From positions 11,637,182 through 11,701,181 of the forward strand of contig NC_087074.1 in assembly GCF_026151205.1 (NCBI RefSeq): 64,000 nt of DNA. Reading direction: 5' to 3'. Below, piece by piece: positions 47,001-59,000 of this stretch. Made by a program: the position numbers and the translations under genes. Within the stretch, counting starts at the first letter, position 1, and every line of letters begins with the position of its first letter. Below the pieces are notes generated by a model that had not been told where the DNA came from, searched no databases, and saw only the letters and a list, made by a program, of their open reading frames with translations. The DNA comes from Bolinopsis microptera. Its lineage: Eukaryota; Ctenophora; Tentaculata; Lobata; Bolinopsidae.

Positions 47001-50000
47001 CCACAGCGAGGGGGTAATCATTGTGGTAGTCATGAAGAAACGCTGGATAGTGCAGATCAACTTCCAAAATATAGCATGTTTCTCCTTCTGGGTCTATCTT
47101 GGAAGTGTCAAGTAGATCTATTTCATCCCTGTCTAGCCATCTAAAATTCTTATATGGCAACTTGTACGACATTGACTTTCCATAAAGGTTATTTGCATCC
47201 ACATAATGGATGAATGATGTGGGCTTTGTTGTGTCATGGTCGTCCAAATAAGGGTTGTTGGCTTTGAAATGACGATGGTTTACCGTAGTGACTCCACCTC
47301 TCAGATTCTTCTCAATGAAGGTGTACATGTCGATGTCAGTCATGTACTCTATATTTACATTTGTCATCTTCAGCATCGCATCCCAAGAAAATCCTGGCAA
47401 ACTCATATAGTGACAACAGTCTAGGCCATAGTAGTCCAAGCAAAGTTTTCTAAAGCTCTCAAATACATCACATAATATAAGAGCATCTGTTTTTACATAA
47501 ATCTCCATGTAATCGAGCAAAGATTGACAGTTCATGGTTTTGTAGACATCTTGAGCTCGAGTGTAGTCAGCATCTGAGATGTCTTCTTCCCTCAGTTTAC
47601 TGTAAAATGCTTGCTTGGGTGGTAGGTTCTTCTCCGAGAAAACTGAGAAAGATGAAGCATAGTCATAGAAATATACACCTTTTTCTGACAACAGTTCGTA
47701 GTTTTCTGGGAACTCTTCTTTTAATTGCTTGAACTTTTCGACACCTGACTTTTTCATATTTGATGCCAATCTATCAAGGGAAGTAGAAAGAAATGCAAAG
47801 CTGTCCAAGAAAATAAAGTTGTCAGTAAAAACAGCTTTGAACTTTTCAAGTGTCTCAGGGATTACATCCAATCTCTCGACCCGTTTAGTCAAATCTAGAA
47901 GGAAAAGGTTGAGATCATATCCTTTTAGGTTATGTGCAAATGCTGGAACCTTTTTAGTTCTGTTGAAATAATTAATGTTGCAGGAATTGCATGCTGCACC
48001 TCTAAAGTTATTTTGTTTCATCAAGTGGTCATGATCTCGAACTGGATAATTTTTTTCAGATTCCCAGTTCAATTTTCTGTTACAAATGTGACAGATTGTC
48101 GCACTCTTAAACTTCATTTCATCCTCTGGCGTCATATCTATCGGATGTTGGTTTTTTTTGTAACATTCCATCATCTCATCGTGTATGTTAGAAAGCTGTG
48201 ATATGAATTCTTCAGTCACAACATTTGGATTTTCATGGCTAAAAGTGACCACTTCCGAGTTGTATTCCGAAAACTCTGACACAGTGACAATGCAAAAGCT
48301 GCAAGGTACATGTTTTTGATACTTTTCTGTGTAACTCGACGTATCTTTTTTACTGCAGGTACTGTAAGGTACAGTTAGACATTCAAAATCAAAGTAAGCT
48401 GTAAACAGTTTTTTGTCTTGCTTATGTAAGGCCTTAAACTCAATGACTCCTGGATCCGGCATCTTGACTAACTGATTAATTCCTTGTTTACAGTTTTGGT
48501 AGTGAGTCTCATGGTTCTGTGAAGATACAAAACCATGCATACATTTTCGGCAGTAAAACATCGTGTGATGATGCTTAGTGCGATGTCTCATGAATGCGTT
48601 AAAATCTTTGATCAGTAGATAATGAGCAAATCCTTCATTTTCCAAGTAGAGTAGGTCAACTGGTTCGCCAATTTCACTGCCATGTTTTAACGGCAAAACA
48701 CATTCTTCCTCAACACACCACTGGAAAACAGAAATTGAGACCTTATTCAGTTCCTCAACTTTCGATATATCTTTGATCTTTACTGGGAATTGGACCGCAC
48801 CCATATTTATCTTCTCGATGTGAGACAGATACTTTGTGTGTCTATCAATGTTGGAGCCTGTTGCAGGATAGAGCTTTGCCAAAAGGCAATACAAGAAGCA
48901 TTTGTTGTCTGAGGACTTAATGTTTAGAACTGATCTCATTTTACTTAGCTTCTCCGGAATGGAAACGTTTCCTGAAGCAGAAAGTGGAGAGTATTTTGCA
49001 ATTTCGATATGTGCCCATTGCAAATCGTCAAAAATCCAACCACTTCCCAATCGTTCGTAGGTGTCAATTCCATGCCGAATATAGCTCTTAGCACGTGACA
49101 GAAAGTCATCAACATTGTCTCCTAGTAGCAAGGGTTCACAAATTGACCTGAAAACCTTTTCAGATTGTTCCTCTTCTCCATTGACATGCTTGTGGAATGA
49201 TAGGGAAATGACTAGCTGTGCTTTAACAGGATGTGACTGTAAAATGTTGATAATCTTTTGCTTAGCTGCAGTGCAAGACTCCAAAAGAATTTTATCATAA
49301 TCTGAACTTTTCGCAATGCTGAGATCAAAGGACTTAAAATACCCCGAAACTGAACTACAGTGCTCATCTTTGTCCAGATGTTCATGAATCCCAGAGAAGC
49401 GGTTGCATAGAGATTCATCGATCTGAGAGCGACACAGAAGCTCATGCCTTGCCAATTTGTCCGAGCGAAACAACTTTTTACAGCTGTTGCAGGTTTCTTT
49501 GCTGTTGTGTGTCGGAATATGATGTTTTAGATTATCCGCCCTCATCCTCTTGAAACATACCGGACACTCTTCAACTTGATGTTTGCCATGTTGGCTTTTT
49601 GCTGAAAATCTTCTCTTCATTTCTGTCGAGAGCACAGAAAATCAAACGTAACGAAAAGTACAGTTTGAGAAATGAGCTGATGAAGGTCTCACTCCCGGTC
49701 CCCTTATATAGCCGATTACAGAAAAATCAACTATTACTGAAAAGGTCAAATGTAAATCAGGATTTTGTCTTTGACCAGTTCAAAAACAGCAAAGAGAGCA
49801 GGTAAAATCAAACGTAACGAAAAGTGCAGTTTGAGAAATGAGCTGATGAAGGTCTCACTCCCCTTATATAGCCGACTTCAGAAAAAAATCAACTATTACT
49901 GAAAGTGTCAAGTGTATATCAGGATTTTGTACTTGAACACTTCAAAATCGCAGGGAGAGCAGGTAAAATCAAACGAAACGAAAAGTGCAGTTTGAGAAAT

Positions 50001-53000
50001 GAGCTGACGAAGGTCTCACTCCCCTTATATAGCCCACTTCAGAAAAATCTACTATTACTGAAAGTGTCAAGTGTAAATCAGGATTTTGTACTTGAATCAG
50101 AATTTTGTACTATAACAAAATGTATGCAATTGACGAACAAGAATTATTCTATAAACAAATTTAAAAAATGCTCGCTCAATTACTGACAGTGCTTAACGTT
50201 TGCAATTGATTTGGTATTAGTTCAAACTAGATGCACATAGTTACATTACTCAGTTAGATTAATGATCATTATACTGCAGTGCAAGGCTATTAGATTGTAA
50301 GCCGGGTTCGAATTTGCCTATATATTTATATTGATCACTGCCTACTACATCTTACATTTCTCAATTTAGTGGGAGTTCCCACATACATTTGGATGGAGAG
50401 AACGCTCTCCTAATTCCGGTTTTTCACGGGAGTCAACCCCGAACTGCGATATAGCTGACTCATGGCACTGGAGATAGACTAAGATCTCTCTAACCGAGCC
50501 GTCAACATCAGCCTTATCACAGTAAATTTTGATTGTTTTTTTTTGAGTTTCGTAAGAGTAGCTTGACACAGATTTGAACACTGGATGTTCCGATTAAATG
50601 TCTTATAATTACAGGTGTACGCCACAGAGGGGCCCAAATTGATTCAATTACAGTGATATTTACAAACATATATTACAATGTTATTATGGTGTATCATGTT
50701 ACCAATGAATTTGGTACCTTTCCTAATAACAATATGACGTGTACATTGCACAGTTATGTTTTCACCTACTGTCCACTCTTGTAACTGTCATAACCATTAA
50801 TTGCAGTTATGTAATAATATCTTGTTGCATAGAGGAATGATGCTACATCTATTGTTTAAGGCTGAGTTAATCAGTTGAATCTGGTTAGACTGATGGTAGC
50901 CAGCTGATTTCATTTAATTTCATCATTACACTGATAAAAATCTCCCCCACCCTAAGTCACTCTATCCTTTGTAAACTTATAAATGAGAATATTCCCTTAT
51001 TGAAATCAGTCGTTAAGAAATGTGACATGATCGTTAAGTCTTAAGTACTGAAAATTGCTGACGATTGACATTGTATTTTTAAATGTGTATGATTTTTTAA
51101 GTTTCAAACGGTTTGTCTTATTTCTCATAAAGTTTATTTATGATATCTAAATAATATAATAATTTCACCGTTACACTGATAAAAATCTCCCCTACGGTAA
51201 CCCTAAGTCACTGTGTGTAAGCGCTATACTAGCAGTAGGGGGGGGGGGGGCTAGTCCTACCAGTCACAGAGTGAATATAACCAGCCGAAGCTATACCAAA
51301 TCATAGCTTGGTAACTGATCGACTGGCTCTCGACCGAATTCGAACCTGGATCTTCTGCTTGGGAGGCAATTGTGTTACCACTACACCACCCGGCCGACAA
51401 ATTATTATTGATTATGTGACATTACCATATAAGGAAATTGGGTAAATGGTGCCTAACTTTTAGGTGATACAGCGGGGCCATATTGTATACTACTCGTGTC
51501 AAATTGGAAATGTATCAGAAATTGCAGAATTGTAAGCTGTGAAAGAGAGCTCGAATCTAATTTTAGTGAATAATTACAATAAGCAAGTTGTTTATAGCTT
51601 GGTGTTTCTGAGCCTGAAGCTGGTATCATGACCTCCTAACCTGTGGTGATAAGTTGTGAGACCCCCCTTTACTGAGAATATCCTGATATAAAGATGAGAG
51701 CTCCAGTAGAGCGAATATAGGTGCTATCACGTGGTTTTGTGTGGGCAGATCGGCACACTGTCCTAACCGCGTTTCTGGAGGGGAGATACTGATTACCGGC
51801 GGAGTCTAAAAATAGAGTTGTACGTGAATATCAGAGTAGGTCCGAAACGTAATATTACGGAATTTATTAGGTAATCTTGCGGAACACGACATTTACTTAA
51901 AAGCAGGTCACTGCTTGTACCAATGTCGATATTCAAGTGGCTAAAATGAAGAACAACGATTCATCTGGTAGTGCCAGAAGCGGCGACTGGCATGTTTCAA
52001 TCGAAGTCGAAAGAGGTTCGGGCATAAAATACTCACGTATGTAAGCTTGGGTTGACTCAACATTGAGAGGAACATCTTGTTTAGCGAGAAAGTCTAGGAT
52101 AGTGGCGGGAATAGTGAGATCGCTATCTGTGGGGGCGTCTGCTAGTGTGTATCCTATCAGTAACACTATCCAGTGGATATCTTCATACAACTGAAATTAT
52201 AAGTCGTCATTTTATCATCTATTTAACTGTGTTCGCCGTATTTTTAAAAATAATTCAGTTTCCCAAGATATTAATAGCAGTGACCGGAGTCACTCAAGCT
52301 CATAAAAGCCTAGTCGCATAAAATTTAAAACATACGTAAAATTCATCAAAAACGATGAGGTTACCCCAGACCAACGGTGATCAAATAGACTATGTATACA
52401 CTAACGACAGTAATAAAAACACACATTTAAAAATAGTAAAACTAACTGCAGTGCATTCCTCCTGATTCTCGACGAGTTTGCGGATGACACGTGCACGTTC
52501 CAAAAGGAGCGCAGTGTAGTGTGGCAGGGCCGTTTCCAGGTTGACACGTGCAAGGCTCCCCACAATCTCCAGCTGGTCCCTGAACTTTACCCGGTCATCC
52601 TCCTCTGTATCTACATCTATCTGGGAATAACAACATCTTATCTCTTATCTGTGTTTACCCGGTCTAATCGAGTGATCTAATCTATAAATAACATCACGTT
52701 CTTCACGGATAATAAGATGAGCTCATAAGTGAGGGGGTTAAGGAGGAAAAAGTGGGGCGGATGAAGCACTATATAATAGTGATCAGTGGGTATAATATAC
52801 CTCGTCCATTTCCTGAATATCGTTCCTGATGCCGGTTGGGGGAGCAAGATGGCACTTAACATAACATTCCACCACTCTCAACATACACTGGTCCAGAGGG
52901 CTACGTGGCAGGGTGTCCATCATTTGGAGCAGTGTGTACCAGATATCTAGGATAACGTCCACTACATCCTGGGTTCCGCCCTCGTCCTGGTCAATGATTT

Positions 53001-56000
53001 AGTGTTAAATATCTTTAAAATCTTGAGAGAGGTTTATTTCAGGCACAGAATAAATGTCTGACTTCCAATGAAAGGTGGAAGCATTAGCTCATGGCTGGGT
53101 GATCTACCCTCAAATCACAAACCCTCACCCTGACAGTTCAGTGCTCACTGCTCGTTATACACAAGATGGAATGTCATTCCTGGTAACTTCCCAACACGTG
53201 ATAATAGTGTGGGTGGGGTGCAGCTAAAGGTGACATAATCTTAGCTTGTTAGTTAGCACAACACTCTGTGATGAAACACTCGTACAACTTATAGGAAATC
53301 TGATACCTAGCGTAGCAGCCTTCATGATTGTGAACATGGGAAAATCTTCTTTTTGCCAAATTAGGAAATAGGAAGCATGATTTTCCCAACTGTCATCAAA
53401 TTCATGATTAGTTGTCTTTTGCTTTTGAAAATGATGCTATGATTCTCAGAAATGATGTTACCATTTTGAAAAACCCGTTATTTTGGTTATTTAAGTCGCT
53501 GCTGATAGGAAATCTAATTAAGCGTCTTTGCGTCACAACATTTATTCTAATTCTAAATACGAATATTTTTATCATACCAAGAAATGTTAGACCAAATAAG
53601 CAACACGCATTTTTAGCTGATAAGACTTTTTCTCGGAAATCAGCTCCACCAAAAAGACAAAACAGCTTGGTTTCTACTTTTTGGTCACATGAAATAAATA
53701 AAGCTAAGGCATCGCGCCAGAGTTTACATATCATAATTTGTATACGACCGTTTGCTTTGTTGCTATTTCACATACTCTAGTATGAATACCGACGTCCCGA
53801 CATTTGATAGACGCGAGGTGGATCACAGCGTCTTCAGACCCGTCACCTCCGAGAGTGTCATAAACAGAAGACTAGCTAAACGGCGATGTGAACTTGAACG
53901 TGATATGCACAACCGTCTTAGAGAACGGAAACAACATCGCGGTCTGCTGAGGAGCCACTCCATCTTTTTAGAGTGAGTAATCAACACCAGTTAAATTCAA
54001 TGTTTGTAGCAAGCATTAGATCGTATCCGTAAATTCCTAGTAGTAGTATGAAGTGGAAAATATGTTAAAAGAAGCCTATTAAACCCGGTGACAATTTCTA
54101 TAAGCATGATATCCATTCCAGGCGGAAATCAAAGCTGTGTTTCTTTGGGTACCACTTTACGGATAGCGTAAAAGCGGACATGCCCTATTTGACGGACCAA
54201 GATGCAGAGGAACTGTCAGAATATCTGTTTAGACTCAAATACATTGTTCCAGTCATGAAGTTCGTCACTGAGATGAGCCCAACAACTGTGTTCTACAGGT
54301 ATGTAGATTGTGTAATTCCCTGTTTCGCAATTAATCATTGAGTAACACTAACAAACAAAGAGCGATTGGTATGATTGGTATGATTAGGCAAAATGTTTCG
54401 CTAAAACTGCAGACATAACAGATTCCTCACAGATACGCAGAAGATGAGCGACGTCTGGCACCCTCACTGCAGCGGGAACGTGTCTCCTGCTCTGAGCTAG
54501 CACGGCACCTAATGGACCGCACTTCGGCACCCCTAGTAGCTGGGAACAAGTTGCTGGAACTGATAGACACTCACGTGGCAGATTGTTCGGTCGATCTTGT
54601 TGACAACCAGCAGTTCGTGACCAACTCTCTGAACAGACACACCATGCTGTGTCAACAGATGCTGCACCATGGTAACCTCATTCCGGAGTCCTCCGAAACT
54701 CCGGAACGTTTCCAGAAGTTCAGACCGGAGAACAACTATTACCTGTGTGATAGCGAAGAGGGCAGGGACCATGTTAGACAGCTTCAGCAGGATAAGACTC
54801 TTAAAGAAGGAGAAAGAACCAGACATATCTCCGAGAACGCAAAAGCTCTTGGATCCATATTTGAGGATTGTACCCTGATAAGGTCATTCACAGGATTGAG
54901 ACGAATATCCAACGAGTCTTGCTCAGCATCTCAAGCTTCAACGATAAATAGGGCTATCAAGCCTCGGCAGCATACCCTGAGAAGATCGAGCTCTCTTCGG
55001 ACGAGGAAGAAAAGTAAAGCTGTTGTGTACTGGACGATGGAGGTGGAGCAGGAGAACAGACCTATCACTATTAGAGGTGAGTGTGCTGACTGATGGGTTA
55101 CCAAAATTATAATCAATCGTATCGTTATTAATTACGATAATTTATTATCATTAAATTCATAGGGTGTTATCTTCAGAGCATGTCCAACGTTGCTCCTGAT
55201 CCTGTCAGTGGCAAATGGTCATGATAGAAAGCCGATTGGCTTGATAAGCAATGTTAAATGATAGGGAATAGTGAAGTTGCTGATTTCAGTGATTGATTCA
55301 ACTTTCAATAAATAACTTCGTAATGCTAAATTGTACAATCTACACTCAGATGAGAACACTGAAACACCAGCAACAACGCTGAATATTGGCACAAAGGAAG
55401 TAAGAAGAAGGCGACTATCATCAAGTAAGTTTGAGAGAACTTCAGTTATTTGTTTTGTATTCAGCAATTGATAAAATCAGTACGAGTTCAAACTTCATTA
55501 TAATCAAGAATAAGCAAAAATTTTAAAAAGCGTTTGCCAGTGCAGCGTTTAGCATCGAAATTTACGACAACTGTGTAAAACCGAAGAAAATAAAATCAAG
55601 CTAAATATCAACTTTCTTCAGGGATCATGGCATCAGATGTAGAAGTAATTGACAAAGCAGAAGACATCCTTGAAAGCGATACGTACGCACCTCCTAAACG
55701 TAAAACATCCTTTCCTGACAAGTTGAAGATTATCTGCAAGAAACTGGTTGGTGTGAATTTGAACCATAACATCAAGGCTAAATGTAATGGTAACCTGAAC
55801 AATATCTCTAGTATTGATGCTGAATGGATCGGATACTGAGAGAGCAGTTGAACTGTCTCAATTGTATCTAGTGAACTTTTATTTTATATTTTTTCTTATG
55901 TAAGATTGACATCTGAGATTTAATTGCTGCATATTCTGAAGTTATCAAGAAGTTCAATTCAAGAAACTTGTAGGTCAATTTTGATTGAATAATATGGATA

Positions 56001-59000
56001 CATTTTCTTTCTTGAAATCCATAAAGGTTGAGTTAATTGAGTTAAATTATGTTCAAATAACCGATTGCGATGAAACACTATCATCTTGATTTATTTTACA
56101 ACTATAACTTACATTATTATAGCATACATCTATGCGACCATTTTCAAAAGCTGCTTGCACTGTATAACTTATTAGTCAGCAAAGTAAAAATGATTAGTAC
56201 ATAGTGTGAACTGTGAAGGTTTTACAAACTAACTATCTCGTCTTATTTTGAACATTAAACTTTGTTTAAATATTAGCATTTAAACGAAAATAAATCAATT
56301 CATAACTGATAATGAACTTCAGAAGGGTAGGGTAGCAAAAACCATAAACCACAGCTTATACTAAGTCAATGGTCACAGTTCACACGGTATTTGGAAACTT
56401 GTGCCCATATCAGCAAATAACTCATCCCTTTACTAACCGCGTCTTCTTTAGCAGAGTTGAGGATGACCTTGACTGACAGTTCCGCTACAACACCCAGGAA
56501 CTCCCTGAACAAGCCCGCGTGCACGTTGTCCAGATCTTGACACGTGTTAGCCCACAGTAGTTGTCGTATTGCCAGCGCTATACCGTGATCTTCATCGTGA
56601 GATTGTTGTGAACATGCCCTGTAAATAACAGGAGAATGTTAGAGTTGTATTTCTGTATATAATGTGAGAAAATAGGCACCATTTTTATTGAATTGTTTAA
56701 CTGAGTAATAGTTGGATATAGTAAGTTATCACTTTTTTCGTGTGCATCCTAAAATAAGAACACTATGTTTTTACCCGGTAGCTAGCTTGACTATAGCAGC
56801 AATGTAGCGGGAGAGGAATGTAACCCTTTCATTCTGATCGTTGAAGATGGAGCCCTGTAGAGTACCCAACTGTACGATACAGTGTCGTGTAGTGTGCTGA
56901 ATCAGCCTGTCTGTAGAGAATGTAGCGTGCAGCTGAAGGCAGTGGGAATGTTAAAAATGTTAAATGTTAGAGTTATGTTAAACTTTACAGTCTTAATCCT
57001 TGTTTTTCGGAATCTGCACGACTCATTGCTGACAAAAATAAGACACAAATTACACACAATACCTAGGTATTAAATAATAATACCTAATAATAGGTATTAA
57101 ATCTAAGATGCTCATTGATGGAATTATTCATAGAGATCGATAACATGGATTATATGATAGATATGTGATCAGTTGAGATATAATTGATAAAAGGATACAG
57201 CACCGGGAATTCCCAGGCGGTCACCCATCCAAGCACTAACCCGGCCTGCAGTTGCTTAAACTTCCCAGATCGAACGAGATGGGGTGTATTCAACCGAGTA
57301 TGGCCGTATCCAACAATATCGAAATTTATGCCACGGAATTGAATGTATCATAATATAGTTCATCCGTTCATATTTATAAGTACTAAGGCCAGGGTGAGGT
57401 ACTTAATATCTTCATATATGGCGAGCAAGTTTTAAGGGAGAAGGACTGAGGCCGGGGTCATAGGAGGAACATTGATATATCATTTATGCCTATCAAATCT
57501 TTTATTACGATAAATTACTACAATTCGATCTTAATGTATGATAAAGATAGAAACTAGCAGTTATTTTGTAATTTGGTGTGAACCCTAGGAAGGCATGACA
57601 ACACACGCAATTAAGTGTCCACTTTTCTTCATTATTGTTTGAGAGGGCCTCCCCAAAGAGAGGTGAGCCTAGCCCCGAGGTACTGCAATACGGGGAAGAC
57701 TCGTGGTCTGGCTGAAGCAAGCTTCACATCCGAGACCGATTTCCAAAAATCAATTTAATATTGAAGCTACTCGATGAGTAGCGTATCAGATATTAAACTG
57801 ATAAGAACAGATACTACACTTGATCTTAGCCAAAAGGCCGAGAAGCGATACCCACATCTACATCTCCCTCAATCTTATACACCTCACAGAACACAAGTCC
57901 TTGTGTTTGAGTAAAGACACTGCAACGCAATTATCTGTCCATTAACTCTAATGCGGTCTCTGCCAGGCAGCATGTAATGAGCCACGTGGGGAGCCACATG
58001 GGTGTCAGATGGTGAGAATACTATAGAGAGAGAGAGCAGCTGTCCCGTGACTGCTGCTCAGCGGGCTGTCACGTGACAGCGGCGTGATGTCAGCATATTA
58101 TGTGTTTAGTTTAGTGCTGCAGAGAGCAATCCTCAGATTGCAGTTATGTAATGGTGTTAAATGACTGAATGCTTTCAGGTATTAACCGTTTATGTTCGAT
58201 TTAGTTTGCATATTTTTGACATATTTGTCTATTTGACTAACAAAATTTAATCCAGTTTTAAAATATGACTACAATTTGCTCAATTTCCCTACTTTGGACA
58301 GCCAAAATTACTACTCTTATTCAGAGTTGCAACATTTGTTATTAAATACAACGTATGTCGCTGAATTTTGCCCCCCCCCTCCCCTGTACTTTTCGAATAG
58401 ACAATAACCAATTAAGATTACCTCAACAAGTAGAGCTAACACTTTCTCCTCTTTGAGAACTGCCCATTGTACACCTGGCATCAGATTTACCACTGGCAAA
58501 CTCAAACTGGACATTTGAGCCAGTCTTTTTGCTGAAGAGATAATCATAAAATATCAACGTTTTAATATGACACGAAATAATTTAAATTTATCATTTCACC
58601 AGCAATGTATTTTCCAAGGAATAAAACTTACATAAAATGACTCCGAAGTCCCAGCTAAGAATTGAGTGAAGTATGGCCATGAGTTTAATCCATTCTCTTC
58701 TGTGCTGTGCTACAGGGCTGCTCTGTATGTGATTTATAACTTCTAATGTCGACAGGAAGATCTTGTAAAGCGCGTCTCCCTGAGAACATGTTGGTTAGAT
58801 CAGCTAGATTACAATGTGTGCGAATCATGCACGAACAGAAATGAAGATTAACAATATAGAAATATCTCATAGGATTTGATACGAATTACTCTGTCACTAA
58901 AGTGCATGCTCTATTTAAATATCTCCTTCGTTAAGCTAATACTCTTAATAACCTAGACCTCGATAGCTTTCTTGCAATCCAGGTTGTGTTGGTAGCTCAT

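Larger units (their letters stand above)
43321..51494 (-). mobile_element. Polinton-like element with PolB only
   Basis: An 8174-bp unit with terminal inverted repeats of about 531 bp, left end AGTAGTATACAATATGG. It is flanked by a perfect 6-bp target duplication cgtgtc (43315-43320 and 51495-51500). Long inverted repeats, AG termini and 6-bp duplications are diagnostic of Polinton/Maverick transposons. It encodes a family-B DNA polymerase and a spliced zinc-finger/acidic protein on the minus strand, and has a decamer repeat and a triplicated promoter. Retroviral-type integrase, packaging ATPase, cysteine protease and capsid genes of full Polintons (15-20 kb) are not found, so it is either a deletion derivative mobilised in trans or a distinct minimal lineage. 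Confidence 0.82.

Noticed and set aside
49650-49690. CTGATGA in the PolB promoter repeats as a hammerhead core
   Set aside because: No complementary helix II and no correctly placed GAAA. The third repeat has CTGACGA without compensation.
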